From Sphingopyxis alaskensis RB2256 (GTDB taxonomy: Bacteria; Pseudomonadota; Alphaproteobacteria; Sphingomonadales; Sphingomonadaceae), in the NCBI RefSeq assembly GCF_000013985.1, contig NC_008048.1:2666001-2730000 (forward strand): 64,000 bases of DNA, in the 5' to 3' direction. Below are positions 52,110 through 61,797 of the stretch, piece by piece. Under the pieces are notes generated by a model that was not told where the DNA came from, did not search any database, and worked only from the letters and a program-made list of their open reading frames with translations. Numbering within the stretch: position 1 is the first letter of the stretch; each line of letters opens with the position of its first letter. A program made the position numbers and the translations under genes.

Positions 52110-52264
52110 GCCGGTTTGTCTCGATGGACGGCAACCTCAAGTTGCGCGCCGCGCCCGACGCAACGGTCGGCGCGATAGCGCTTTCCTCAGCCTTTGCCTC
52201 ACGGTCCGCAGCGGCGCGCAAGCTGCTGCAGCCAGCCCACACGATATTCGGAGATGTTGAATGA
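52106..52264 (+). CDS. Small ORF wedged between czcC and czcB by ATGA overlaps
   Basis: A 52-residue frame (start MSRFVSMDGNLKLRAAPD, end LQPAHTIFGDVE). Its ATG overlaps the czcC stop and its stop overlaps the czcB ATG, both as ATGA. That double coupling is the main support; composition (Ala-rich, no membrane segment) gives no family. It could encode a small accessory protein or merely be a translated bridge that keeps ribosomes moving between czcC and czcB. Confidence 0.5.
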   Translation: MSRFVSMDGNLKLRAAPDATVGAIALSSAFASRSAAARKLLQPAHTIFGDVE

Positions 52265-53418
52265 TCACACAGGACAAACGCCTTCTTGGCGGCGTGGCTG
52301 GCGCGGTGCTGCTCGCGGCCGTCGGCGGCTTCTCGGTTGCCCGCTGCACCGCAGATCCGGCTGCCGAGACCCGAAATGCCGATAAGGCAGAAGAAGCGGA
52401 AGCTCACACTGATAACCTTGCGATCACTGCCGATGCGATCCGTGCAGCAGAGATCGCCGTAGAAGCGGTGCGGGCTGGCGGGCTCGGATCCGAAATCCTC
52501 GCGCAGGGCACGGTCACCGCGACACCGGCGGGTGAAGCGATCGTCACGGCCCGCGCCGGCGGCGCCGTCACGCGCGTTCTCAAGCGCCTGGGCGATCCGG
52601 TACGTGCCGGAGAGACGCTGGCCATCGTGCAAAGCCGAGACGCCGCCCAGATCGCCGCGGACCGAACGGCAGCCGAGGCGCGCTCGGTTCTGGCCCAGCG
52701 CACACTAGCTCGGGAGCGCCATCTCTACGAGCAGAAGGTCACCGCCCGTGCCGATTATGAGCAGGCGCAGGCAGAGGCCGCAGCCGCTACGGCCGAAGCG
52801 CGAAGAGCCCAGGTTGCGGCCAGTGCTGCGAACGTCACACGCGATGGCAGCGGTGCGATCGTGGCCAGCCCGATCTCCGGGCGGGTGACGGCGGAAAGCG
52901 TCAGCCTTGGCGCGTTCGTGCAACCGGAGACGGAGTTGTTCCGCATTGCGGACCCGTCCAAAGTACAGGTCGAGGCTGCCGTCGGTCCAATTGACGCACA
53001 GCGGCTTGCTCCCGGCGACCGGGCCATCGTCGAGCTGCCCGATGGCCGAACTCTAGACGCTCGTGTGCGTGCCGTTACGCCTGGTCTCGGCGGCGAGACC
53101 CGTTCGGCCACGGCTGTGCTCGATGTCCAGGCAAGTCTGCAGCCTGGGCTTGCCGTACGCGTCCGGCTGCTGCCGAGCCGTGGTGAAGTGTCGGATGCAA
53201 TCGTCATATCGGAGGATGCGCTTCAATCCCTCGAAGGACGAGATATTGTTTTCGTGCGAACCAATCAGGGCTTCCGCGCGCAAAAGGTGACAATCGGCCG
53301 CCGCAGCGCCGGCCGCGTCGAGATTATCTCAGGCCTGAAGGCAGGCGAGATGATCGCAACCCAAAATGCATTCCTGCTCAAGGCCGAGCTCGGCAAGGGC
53401 GCGGGCGAGGAGGAATAA
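52261..53418 (+). CDS. czcB: CzcB-like periplasmic adaptor, second system
   Basis: About 385 residues. One N-terminal helix (LLGGVAGAVLLAAVGGFSVA), an acidic segment (KAEEAEAHTDNL), then adaptor domains (AGGAVTRVLKRLGDPVRAGE, SPISGRVTAESVSLGAFVQP). It joins CzcC and CzcA. It differs from the first CzcB in lacking a lipobox at the helix end (VARCTAD might serve). The ATG overlaps the small ORF stop. Confidence 0.92.
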   Translation: MITQDKRLLGGVAGAVLLAAVGGFSVARCTADPAAETRNADKAEEAEAHTDNLAITADAIRAAEIAVEAVRAGGLGSEILAQGTVTATPAGEAIVTARAGGAVTRVLKRLGDPVRAGETLAIVQSRDAAQIAADRTAAEARSVLAQRTLARERHLYEQKVTARADYEQAQAEAAAATAEARRAQVAASAANVTRDGSGAIVASPISGRVTAESVSLGAFVQPETELFRIADPSKVQVEAAVGPIDAQRLAPGDRAIVELPDGRTLDARVRAVTPGLGGETRSATAVLDVQASLQPGLAVRVRLLPSRGEVSDAIVISEDALQSLEGRDIVFVRTNQGFRAQKVTIGRRSAGRVEIISGLKAGEMIATQNAFLLKAELGKGAGEEE

Positions 53419-53421
53419 ACC

Positions 53422-56400
53422 GTGATTGCAAGTCTCATTGCGCTCGCCGTCCGCGCACGCTGGGCGATCCTGTTCATCTTCCTCGCGGTCGCCGGCCTCG
53501 GCATCTGGCAGCTGACGAAGCTTCCGATTGACGCGGTGCCGGACATCACCAGCAACCAGGTGCAGATCAACACGGTCGATCCCCGCCTGTCGCCGGTCGA
53601 GATCGAAAAGCTTGTCACTTACCCGGTTGAAATTTCCCTCGCCGGCATTCCCGGGCTCGAGACGACACGATCCCTATCGCGCAATGGGTTCAGCCAGGTC
53701 ACCGCCATATTTTCGGAGTCCACCGATCTGTATTTTGCGCGGCAGCAGGTTGGCGAAAGGCTGAGGCAGGCCACCGAGAACCTGCCTGACGGCGTGCAGC
53801 CGCAGATCGGGCCGGTGACGACCGGTCTCGGCGAGATCGTCATGTATACGGTCGGTTACGCCAATCCCGACGGCAAGGGCGCGAAGAAGGTCGCCGGACA
53901 GCCCGGTTGGCAGCCCGATGGCAGCTATCTCACTCCGGAAGGCGACCTGCTCACCGACGAGGTTGCAAAGGCCGGCTACCTGCGAACCGTGCAGGACTGG
54001 ATCGTCAGCCCGCAGTTGAAGGCGGTGCCGGGCGTCGCGGGTGTCGACTCGATCGGTGGTTACGCGAAAACCTTCGTCGTCGAACCCGATCCGACCAAGC
54101 TGACCAGCTTCGGAATTTCCTACAGCGAGCTCGGCGAGGCGCTGGAAAAGGCCAATCTTGCCGTTGGCGCCAACTTTTTCAACCGCGGCGGCGAAGCATA
54201 CCTTGTCCGCGTCGATGCACGGGCGCGTTCCGTCGACGAGATCCGCAATGCGGTCGCAGCCACGCGCGGCGGCGTTCCGATCACCGTCGGCCAGATCGCC
54301 AACGTCAAGATCGGCGGCGATCTGCGCACGGGCGCGGGCAGCATGAACGGCAAGGAGGCGGTGATCGGCACTGTCCTCATGCTCATCAACGAGAACAGCC
54401 GTATCGTCGCGCAGGATGTTTCGGCCAAGCTCGATCAGGTTTCGAAAACGCTGCCGCCGGGCATCGAAGTCAAGGTCGTGCTTGACCGCGCCAAGCTGGT
54501 CAATGCGACGGTGGGGACGGTCGAACGCAACCTGACCGAGGGTGCGCTGCTGGTCGCGGCTTCGCTGTTTCTGCTGCTCGGCAACTGGCGCGCGGCCATT
54601 ATTGCTACCCTCGTCATCCCGTTTTCGTTCCTCATGATGGCGATGGGGATGAACGCGTTTCGCGTGCCGGGCAATCTGATGAGCCTTGGCGCATTGGACT
54701 TCGGCCTGATCGTCGATGGCGCCGTCATCATTATCGAGAACTGTCTGGCGCGACTGGCGCATCGTCAGGAGCACGAAGGACGGCTGCTGACGCTTCGAGA
54801 ACGTCTCGAAGAGACGATGCATGCCTCGCAGGAGATGATCAAACCGACCGTGTTCGGCCAGGTGATCATCCTCCTCTCTTTCGCACCGCTTCTGATGTTC
54901 ACGGGGGTCGAGGGCAAGACCTTCTCGCCCATGGCGATCACCATCATGCTGGCGCTTGTCTCCGCGTTCATCCTCTCGATTACGCTGGTGCCCGCGCTGG
55001 TGGCGCTCCTCATTCGCGGGCGTGTTGCCGAGAAGGAGGTGTGGCTGATCCGCAAGAGCAAGGATCGGTATCTGCCGCTGCTCGACAAGGCGCTCGCGCG
55101 GCCGCGGCCGTTCATTCTCGGCGGTTTCGCCTTCTTCCTGGCGGCAGGACCGGCGTTTGCCCTTCTCGGCTCGGAATTCATTCCTCAGCTTGACGAAAAG
55201 AACCTGGCGCTCGCCTCGACACGCGTGCCCTCGGTGAGCCTCGAACAGTCCCTGGCGATGCAGCGCAAGGTCGAGGAAGCGGTGGCGAAGCTTCCTGAAG
55301 TGGAGCTCATGTTCTCCAAGACCGGCACCGCCGAGGTCGCCACCGACCCGATGCCGCAGAACGTTTCCGACGGCTTCGTCATCCTGAAGCCGCAGGACCA
55401 ATGGCCGGCAGGCGTCGAGACCAAGGCTGACGTGATCGAGCGCATCGAAAAGGCCGCCGGCGGCCAGCTTGGTCAGCTCTACGAGGTCAGCCAGCCCATC
55501 GAGCTGCGCTTCAACGAGCTGATCTCCGGCGTGCGCGGCGACGTTGCGATCAAGCTCTATGGCGATGATCTCGACAAGATGTCGCAGACCGCCAACGAGA
55601 TGGTGCGGGTGCTGCAGGCAATTCCCGGCGCGAGCAGCGTGAAGGCCGACCAGGTCGGCGGCGCGCCGGTGCTCGACGTGAAGCTCGACCGGGCGATGAT
55701 CGCGCGTTACGGGCTGACCGTCCAGGAGGTCGCCGATACGGTCGCCGCGGCACTGGGCGGGCGAGAATCGGGACTGCTCTACGAAGGCGATCGGCGCTTC
55801 GACATCACGGTGCGCGTGCCGGATGCAACCCGGGTCAATCTTGACGACATCCGCTCGCTCCCGGTGCTCCTGCCCGAAGAACCCGGAGAGATCCGCCGCC
55901 AGGTTCCGCTCGCGCAAGTGGCGCAGATCCGGTTCACCGAAGGACTCAATGAAATAAGACGCGAGAACGGCAAGCGCCGCGTCGTCGTCCAGTTGAACCT
56001 GGAAGGGCGCGATGCAGGCTCGTTCGTCCAGGAAGCGCAGGCGAAGATCGCGCAGGTGAAGCTGCCTGCCGGCTACTATCTGGAATGGGGCGGGCAGTTC
56101 GAGAATCTGCAGGCCGCGTCGCAGCGGTTGTCGATCGTCGTGCCTTTGTGCTTCGTGGGCATTTTCGTGCTCCTCTATATGGCCTTGGGAGGGTTCGGCC
56201 GGGCGGCTGCGGTCTTCCTGGCGGTGCCGCTCGGATTGGCCGGCGGCGTGTTCACGCTCGCACTGACCGGCATCAACTTTTCCGTCTCGGCGGCGGTGGG
56301 GTTCATCGTGCTGGCGGGCGTCGCGGTGCTGAACGGCCTCGTCGTGATGACTGCGATCCGCGAACGCATCGAGCAAGGGCTGCCGCTTGCCGAGGCCATC

Positions 56401-56667
56401 CGCGACGGGATGGCCGAGAAAATGCGGGCCGTCATAATGACCGGCTTTGTCCCGGCAATCGGCTTCGTGCCGATGGCGCTTGCCCATGGAACCGGCGCTG
56501 AAGTCCAGAAGCCGCTCGCCACCACGGTGATCGGTGGCCTCATCGCCGCAACGATCCTGACCCTTCTGGTCCTGCCGGCGATCGCGAAAGTTGTGCTCGG
56601 TGCAACCGAAGGAAGGCGCCGCAAGCGCGAAGAACAAGTCGAGCCGACCACACCCGAGCCGGCGTGA
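53422..56667 (+). CDS. czcA: CzcA-type HME-RND divalent metal efflux pump, second copy
   Basis: About 1081 residues, starting at a GTG three bases after czcB. Twelve membrane helices; the signature in segment 4 is LDFGLIVDGAVIIIENCLAR, again the HME1/2 type. Similar in layout to the copy at 41471-44707 but clearly diverged (for example an Ile instead of Val and Cys after the EN). The metal may be Zn, Cd, Co or Ni. It is followed by a DUF190 gene with 11 bases between. Confidence 0.95.
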   Translation: MIASLIALAVRARWAILFIFLAVAGLGIWQLTKLPIDAVPDITSNQVQINTVDPRLSPVEIEKLVTYPVEISLAGIPGLETTRSLSRNGFSQVTAIFSESTDLYFARQQVGERLRQATENLPDGVQPQIGPVTTGLGEIVMYTVGYANPDGKGAKKVAGQPGWQPDGSYLTPEGDLLTDEVAKAGYLRTVQDWIVSPQLKAVPGVAGVDSIGGYAKTFVVEPDPTKLTSFGISYSELGEALEKANLAVGANFFNRGGEAYLVRVDARARSVDEIRNAVAATRGGVPITVGQIANVKIGGDLRTGAGSMNGKEAVIGTVLMLINENSRIVAQDVSAKLDQVSKTLPPGIEVKVVLDRAKLVNATVGTVERNLTEGALLVAASLFLLLGNWRAAIIATLVIPFSFLMMAMGMNAFRVPGNLMSLGALDFGLIVDGAVIIIENCLARLAHRQEHEGRLLTLRERLEETMHASQEMIKPTVFGQVIILLSFAPLLMFTGVEGKTFSPMAITIMLALVSAFILSITLVPALVALLIRGRVAEKEVWLIRKSKDRYLPLLDKALARPRPFILGGFAFFLAAGPAFALLGSEFIPQLDEKNLALASTRVPSVSLEQSLAMQRKVEEAVAKLPEVELMFSKTGTAEVATDPMPQNVSDGFVILKPQDQWPAGVETKADVIERIEKAAGGQLGQLYEVSQPIELRFNELISGVRGDVAIKLYGDDLDKMSQTANEMVRVLQAIPGASSVKADQVGGAPVLDVKLDRAMIARYGLTVQEVADTVAAALGGRESGLLYEGDRRFDITVRVPDATRVNLDDIRSLPVLLPEEPGEIRRQVPLAQVAQIRFTEGLNEIRRENGKRRVVVQLNLEGRDAGSFVQEAQAKIAQVKLPAGYYLEWGGQFENLQAASQRLSIVVPLCFVGIFVLLYMALGGFGRAAAVFLAVPLGLAGGVFTLALTGINFSVSAAVGFIVLAGVAVLNGLVVMTAIRERIEQGLPLAEAIRDGMAEKMRAVIMTGFVPAIGFVPMALAHGTGAEVQKPLATTVIGGLIAATILTLLVLPAIAKVVLGATEGRRRKREEQVEPTTPEPA

Positions 56668-56678
56668 AGGAGAAGATC

Positions 56679-57023
56679 ATGACTGAGCCAATCAAGCTGC
56701 TGCGGATCTACACCGACGAGGGCGCCTATCTTGGCGATCGCCGGGTGTTCGAAGTCATTTCATCCCGGGCGAGGGACGCGGGCCTGGCCGGCGTCACGGT
56801 GCTGGAGGCGCGGTTGGGGTTCGGCCGCTCGGCGCACATGCACCGGCGCCATGTCTTCGAAAACGACCGGGCGCTCCTCATTGAGATCGTCGACGAGGAA
56901 ACGAAGCTGAGAAGCTTCGCTTTTGCGCTCGACGACATCCCCGACATCGGACTGATGACACTGGAGCCGGTGGAAATTCTTGGCGGGAAGGCCAAGCAGG
57001 GACTGCCGGGTACAAATCCGTGA
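56679..57023 (+). CDS. DUF190 (PII-like) protein
   Basis: About 114 residues with the DUF190 pattern: LLRIYTDEGAYLGDRRVFEV at the start and GFGRSAHMHRRHVFENDRAL in the middle. DUF190 proteins have a PII-like fold and often sit next to transporters such as CzcA or CrcB, so they may bind small ligands and tune transport. The ATG at 56679 has AAGGAGA five bases upstream. It is in the czcA transcript. Confidence 0.85.
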   Translation: MTEPIKLLRIYTDEGAYLGDRRVFEVISSRARDAGLAGVTVLEARLGFGRSAHMHRRHVFENDRALLIEIVDEETKLRSFAFALDDIPDIGLMTLEPVEILGGKAKQGLPGTNP

Positions 57024-57155
57024 CCGGCATCGGCTCCCCACCCCAATCGCACGAACCTGCAAGCCTCGCGCATCGAAGGCGGCACTGCCTTCGAGCGTCT
57101 GACATGGCGGCCGGCGCAACACGGGCGGCTTCCAGCTCTCGTGGGATGACCAGCA

Positions 57156-57623
57156 ATGTTTACGGTAGAGAACTCGATTTCATTGTCTGCACCTTTGGCG
57201 CGGGTGTGGCGGGTGCTGGTCGACGTCGACCGCTATCGCGACTGGCGTCCGAGCGTCGGGCTCGAGAGCGACCCGGCCGATCCGAAAAGGCTCCTTTACA
57301 CCTATTGGCGACCGGGCTGGGCGGACCCTGTCATTTCGGCCGACGCGAGGGTCGTTCGCCTCGAACGGCCCTGCCGCTTCGCCTGGCGCGTGGGCATCAA
57401 AGGGCTGCTCCAGATCGAGGAAGGGTTCTATCTGGAGAAGTCGCCGGAAGGTACCCGACTTACGCACCGACTGTCCTGTTGGGGCATCGGCTCGTGGTTA
57501 GGCTTTGTCATGAGGCCGTTCTTGCGGCGTCGGCTGGTCAGGACCGGGGGTTCGCTGGCGCGTCATCTACGGCGCGGCACGGTGATATCGCGCTACACCC
57601 AGCGAAATGCCCGCCCCCTATAA
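57156..57623 (+). CDS. SRPBCC-fold protein
   Basis: About 155 residues resembling polyketide cyclase/SRPBCC proteins (FTVENSISLSAPLARVWRVL at the start, EEGFYLEKSPEGTRLTHRLS near the middle). The fold binds hydrophobic ligands. It is similar to 63383-63862, which lies at the far side of the next transporter group. Function in a metal locus is unexplained. ATG at 57156; an upstream GGGATGA may serve as ribosome binding site. Confidence 0.8.
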   Translation: MFTVENSISLSAPLARVWRVLVDVDRYRDWRPSVGLESDPADPKRLLYTYWRPGWADPVISADARVVRLERPCRFAWRVGIKGLLQIEEGFYLEKSPEGTRLTHRLSCWGIGSWLGFVMRPFLRRRLVRTGGSLARHLRRGTVISRYTQRNARPL

Positions 57624-57814
57624 GCGCTGACTCCTGCTCCCGAACATCTCGGGATCAGACGAGTGGTTCGCTTGGCGAAGACCGATCCGGGCCTTTTTGT
57701 TTGCGCCGAGGTCGGCGACATGAGGTGCGGGCGTTCGACGCGCCCGCACCTCACCATCAGCGAGAACCAACAACGGCACCCTCGGGGCGGGCCTGATGGG
57801 CGAGGAGAGCGGCG

Positions 57815-60307
57815 ATGAAAGATAAAGTGCGCCTCGATATTCCGCTTCTGCTCCCGGAAATCGAAGATGAGGCCGACCGCTGCATCGGCAGGCTCACCAT
57901 GGAATTGCAAGGCCGAACGGGCATCCAGGAAGCGCACGTCGTCGCCGGCCACGACGACACACCCGCCCAACTCTGCATTCATTATGATCCGGACATCGTA
58001 CCGCTTGAGCGCGTGCGCGAGATCGCCAAAGGCGCCGGCGCAGCACTCACCGAAAAATATCAGCATATCCACTGGTCCGTCGACGGGCTGAGCCACGCCC
58101 GCAAGGCGCGCACGGTTGCCGATCGGCTTCGAAACCTGCCGGGGGTCGTCGAAGCCGAGGCCAGTGCGGCTGGGGCCATCAGTGTCGAATTCAGCAGATC
58201 CGAGGCGACCGAAGACGATCTTCGCAAAGCCCTGGCAGATATGGGCGTCCGGCAGCGGCCGGAACCAGCCCTGGCTTCGCAACTGCCCGCGAAGAAAGCT
58301 CATGCGGATGAGCGTGACGACCACGACCACGGCGAAGGGGAGCATGAGCATGCGCATGGCGGAATCTTCGGCGCCAATACCGAGCTGATCTTCGCGCTGA
58401 TTTGCGGCGGAGCGCTCGCAACCGGGTTTGCGATCGAGAAGCTGACGGCGGCACCAGCTTGGATTCCCCTCGCTTGCTATCTCGCTGCCTACGTGTTCGG
58501 CGGATGGTTCACACTTCGCGAAGCGATCGAGAATCTCCGGCTGAAGCGTTTCGAGATCGACACGCTGATGCTTGTCGCAGCAGCCGGGGCAGCTGCCCTC
58601 GGCGCCTGGGCCGAGGGGGCGCTTCTTCTGTTTCTGTTCAGCCTCGGACATGCGCTCGAGCACTATGCCATGGGCCGGGCAAAACGCGCAATCGAGGCCT
58701 TGGCCGAGCTGGCTCCACGCACCGCCGTGGTTCGACGCGGTGACGGGACTCTGAGCGAAGTTGCTGTCGAAGAGCTGGTCATTGGCGATATTGTCATCGT
58801 GAAGCCCAATGAGCGCCTGGCGGCGGACGGGTTCGTCGTCGTTGGACGATCCAGCGTCAATCAGGCGCCCGTAACCGGCGAAAGTGTCCCCGTCGACAAG
58901 GAGCCAGTCCCGGACCGGGCGCAAGCAGCAGCTCAGCCTGACAAGGTGTCTGCGCAGCACCGCGTCTTCGCCGGCACCATCAACGGGCCGGGAGCGATCG
59001 AAATCGCCGTGACGCGCCTTGCTGCCGACACCACGCTGGCCAAAGTGGTCAAGATGGTGAGCGAAGCCGAGACGCAGAAATCGCCAACCCAGCGCTTCAC
59101 CGACCGTTTCGAGCGCGTGTTCGTGCCCTCCGTCCTCGCACTGGTGGTCGTTCTGCTGTTCGCCGGGGTCGTCATCGACGAGCCGTTCCGCGACAGCTTC
59201 TACCGCGCGATGGCCGTACTTGTTGCTGCCAGCCCCTGCGCACTCGCCATCGCCACGCCCAGCGCGGTACTGTCGGGTGTGGCCCGCGCCGCGCGCGGCG
59301 GCGTGTTGATCAAGGGCGGCGGACCGCTTGAGACGTTGGGCGCGCTGAATGCGCTGGCGTTCGACAAGACCGGCACGCTCACCGAGGGGCGTCCTCGGAT
59401 CACCGACGTGGTGCCGGCGGCCGGCGTGGACAACGCCAAGCTCATGACGATTGCGGTGGCCGTCGAAAGGCTCAGCGATCACCCGCTTGCTGAAGCCATT
59501 GCACGCGACGGTGAGCAATTCCTCGACGGCCAGCCGGTGCCGGCGGCAGCCGATCTCATCAGCCTCACGGGCCGCGGGGTGCAGGCGCGGGTCGATGGCG
59601 AGAAGGTGCTGATCGGCAAAGCCGAGATGTTCGGTCAGGGTGGCTTCGCGCCGCTTTCCGCGGAAACGGCGCAGACGATCGAGCGCCTGCGCGGCCAGGG
59701 GCGCACGACCATGGCCGTGCGCCTTGGTGAGCGCGATCTTGGTGCGATCGGTCTCATGGACACGCCGCGTGCGGCCGCAAAAGACGCGATCGCTCGCCTC
59801 AAGGCGCTTGGCATCCAGCGCATGGTCATGATGTCCGGCGACAATCAGCGGGTGGCCACGGCGGTCGCCGCCGAAGTCGGCATCGACGAAGCCTGGGGTG
59901 ACCTGATGCCCGAGGACAAGGTCGAGGCGATCAAGAAGCTTCGCGCCGAGATGCCCGTCGCGATGGTTGGGGACGGTGTCAATGATGCGCCCGCGATCGC
60001 TAATGCGACCGTGGGCATCGCCATGGGCGCGGCAGGATCCGACGTCGCGCTCGAAACCGCCGATGTCGCGCTGATGGCCGACGATCTCGCGCATCTGCCG
60101 TTCGCCGTGGGCCTCAGCCGCAGCACCCGCTGGATCATCCGGCAGAACCTGGTCGTCAGCCTGGGGGTGGTCGCCCTGCTGGTGCCGGCGACGATACTGG
60201 GCCTCGGGATAGGTCCGGCGGTCGTGGCTCACGAAGGCTCGACGCTGCTCGTGGTTTTCAATGCGCTTCGGCTGCTGGCCTATCGGGACAACGGGGGTGC
60301 CCAATGA
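57815..60307 (+). CDS. P1B-4-type metal-transporting ATPase with His-rich N-terminus
   Basis: About 830 residues. The N-terminus holds two HMA-like segments without CxxC (IPLLLPEIEDEADRCIG, SHARKARTVADRLRNLPGVV) and a His/Asp/Glu-rich linker (DERDDHDHGEGEHEHAHGG). Core motifs: SPC in membrane segment 6 (ASPCALAIATPS), [28 protein letters not shown], and HEGST in the last segment pair. SPC plus HEGxT marks the P1B-4 class (CzcP/CoaT/PfeT-like), which exports Zn, Cd, Co or Fe(II). It overlaps the following TolC gene by ATGA. Confidence 0.92.
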   Translation: MKDKVRLDIPLLLPEIEDEADRCIGRLTMELQGRTGIQEAHVVAGHDDTPAQLCIHYDPDIVPLERVREIAKGAGAALTEKYQHIHWSVDGLSHARKARTVADRLRNLPGVVEAEASAAGAISVEFSRSEATEDDLRKALADMGVRQRPEPALASQLPAKKAHADERDDHDHGEGEHEHAHGGIFGANTELIFALICGGALATGFAIEKLTAAPAWIPLACYLAAYVFGGWFTLREAIENLRLKRFEIDTLMLVAAAGAAALGAWAEGALLLFLFSLGHALEHYAMGRAKRAIEALAELAPRTAVVRRGDGTLSEVAVEELVIGDIVIVKPNERLAADGFVVVGRSSVNQAPVTGESVPVDKEPVPDRAQAAAQPDKVSAQHRVFAGTINGPGAIEIAVTRLAADTTLAKVVKMVSEAETQKSPTQRFTDRFERVFVPSVLALVVVLLFAGVVIDEPFRDSFYRAMAVLVAASPCALAIATPSAVLSGVARAARGGVLIKGGGPLETLGALNALAFDKTGTLTEGRPRITDVVPAAGVDNAKLMTIAVAVERLSDHPLAEAIARDGEQFLDGQPVPAAADLISLTGRGVQARVDGEKVLIGKAEMFGQGGFAPLSAETAQTIERLRGQGRTTMAVRLGERDLGAIGLMDTPRAAAKDAIARLKALGIQRMVMMSGDNQRVATAVAAEVGIDEAWGDLMPEDKVEAIKKLRAEMPVAMVGDGVNDAPAIANATVGIAMGAAGSDVALETADVALMADDLAHLPFAVGLSRSTRWIIRQNLVVSLGVVALLVPATILGLGIGPAVVAHEGSTLLVVFNALRLLAYRDNGGAQ

Positions 60308-61797
60308 GCAATCGCTTCCCGACATGGATCTTTGCCGTACTGCCCTTGCTCGCGAGCAGCGCCGCCCATGGCGAGACCTTGCGGCAGGCATTGATCTATG
60401 CCTATCGCACCAACCCGAGCCTGACGGCGGCAAGGGCAGGCCTCCGGGCGACCGATGAAGGCGTGCCCATCGCCAAGGCCGCCGGACGCCCGACACTGAG
60501 CGCGACCGCTGACTATCAGGAATTTGTTGTGCGATCCGCCAACAGTTTCTCCGCTCCCTTGCGGGCGGCTAATGCAAACGCGAACCTGTCGTTTCCCCTC
60601 TACCAGGGCGGCCGCGTCAAGAATTCGATTCGCGCCGCCGATGCCCGCGTGGAATCCGGGCGGGCGAATTTGCGCTTCACGGAAGCCGATGTCTTCACGG
60701 CCATCGTCTCGGTCTACATGGATGTCATGCGTGACGACGCGATCGTCGGACTCAACCGCCAGAACGTCGCCGTCCTCGAGACGAACCTCCAGGCTTCACG
60801 AGACCGCTTCGAAGTGGGAGACCTGACCCGTACCGATGTCGCCCAGTCCGAGGCGCGTCTCGCAGTGGCGCGAGGGCAGCTGGAGACGGCGCTGGCGCAG
60901 CTCGACACCAGCCTTGAGAATTATCTCCGCTTCGTCGGTTTGCCGGCGCGCGATCTCGAGCAGCCGCCGGCGTTGCCAGGCCTACCCAAGTCGCCCGCCG
61001 AGGCTGTGGCGATTGCCATCGAGAACAACCCTCAGCTCCTCGCAGCCAAGGCCGATGCGAGAGCCGCACGCTACGACGTCCGCGTGGCGGGCGCATCGCG
61101 CCTGCCTACGCTCTCGGTGGTGGGCAATGGCGGCTATAACAATTATCTGGGCACGCTCACCAGCACTCTTCCGGGGCGCGTGTTCCAGCAGGCGCAGACC
61201 ACGGCGACGGTCGGACTATCCGCAACGATCCCGCTTTACCAGGGCGGCCTCCCTGCGGCGCAAGTGCGACGCGCCACCGCGATCGAGAGCCAGGCGCTCG
61301 AGCAGATCATATTCATCGAGCGCCGCGTCGTCGCGGAAGCGCGCGCCGCCTATTCGCGCTATCAGGCGACCCAGGCCGTGATCCAATCATCGAAAGCGGC
61401 GATCGCGGCAAATGAGCTGGCCCTCGAAGGTGTACGGGCCGAGAACAGCGTTGGCACACGCAATGTCCTCGACGTGCTCAACGCCGAACAGGAGCTTCTC
61501 AACAGCCGCGTGCAGCTCGTGACCGCCGAGCGCGACGCCTATGTCGCAGGCTTCACGCTTCTCGCGGCAATGGGCCGAGCCGAAGCGCGCGATCTCAACC
61601 TCTTTGGCGGCACGTTGTTTGAGCCGGGCTTCAGCCGCAAGGCGCCGTCCGGCCGCCTGCCCTCCGAAATGGATTTCGATTCTGCTCCTGACAGCAACAT
61701 CGAATTTGTCCCGGCGACACCAGTTCAATTCCTCGAAGGGGGTATGCGGCCGGCGCCACGGGAGCCGCTCGCATCCAATACGGGAGCCAGACCATGA
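60304..61797 (+). CDS. TolC-family outer-membrane protein
   Basis: About 497 residues with signal peptide (WIFAVLPLLASSAAHG) and the TolC-type repeats (LRQALIYAYRTNPSLTAARA, ATVGLSATIPLYQGGLPAAQ, NVLDVLNAEQELLNSRVQLV). It resembles classical type I/RND TolC more than CzcC, with an extra C-terminal tail (about 440-497). It is translationally coupled to a P1B-4 ATPase (ATGA), which has no periplasmic adaptor of its own, so it may serve a pump elsewhere in the island or drain the periplasm generally. Confidence 0.9.
   Translation: MSNRFPTWIFAVLPLLASSAAHGETLRQALIYAYRTNPSLTAARAGLRATDEGVPIAKAAGRPTLSATADYQEFVVRSANSFSAPLRAANANANLSFPLYQGGRVKNSIRAADARVESGRANLRFTEADVFTAIVSVYMDVMRDDAIVGLNRQNVAVLETNLQASRDRFEVGDLTRTDVAQSEARLAVARGQLETALAQLDTSLENYLRFVGLPARDLEQPPALPGLPKSPAEAVAIAIENNPQLLAAKADARAARYDVRVAGASRLPTLSVVGNGGYNNYLGTLTSTLPGRVFQQAQTTATVGLSATIPLYQGGLPAAQVRRATAIESQALEQIIFIERRVVAEARAAYSRYQATQAVIQSSKAAIAANELALEGVRAENSVGTRNVLDVLNAEQELLNSRVQLVTAERDAYVAGFTLLAAMGRAEARDLNLFGGTLFEPGFSRKAPSGRLPSEMDFDSAPDSNIEFVPATPVQFLEGGMRPAPREPLASNTGARP

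Noticed and set aside
53674-56637. 987-codon - strand frame opposite czcA
   Set aside because: Antisense to a confident RND pump and rich in His, Arg and Asp in the manner of shadow frames; no domain seen.
57593-60496. 967-codon - strand frame opposite the P1B-4 ATPase
   Set aside because: Same reasons: complete overlap with a motif-rich ATPase gene and no recognisable domain.
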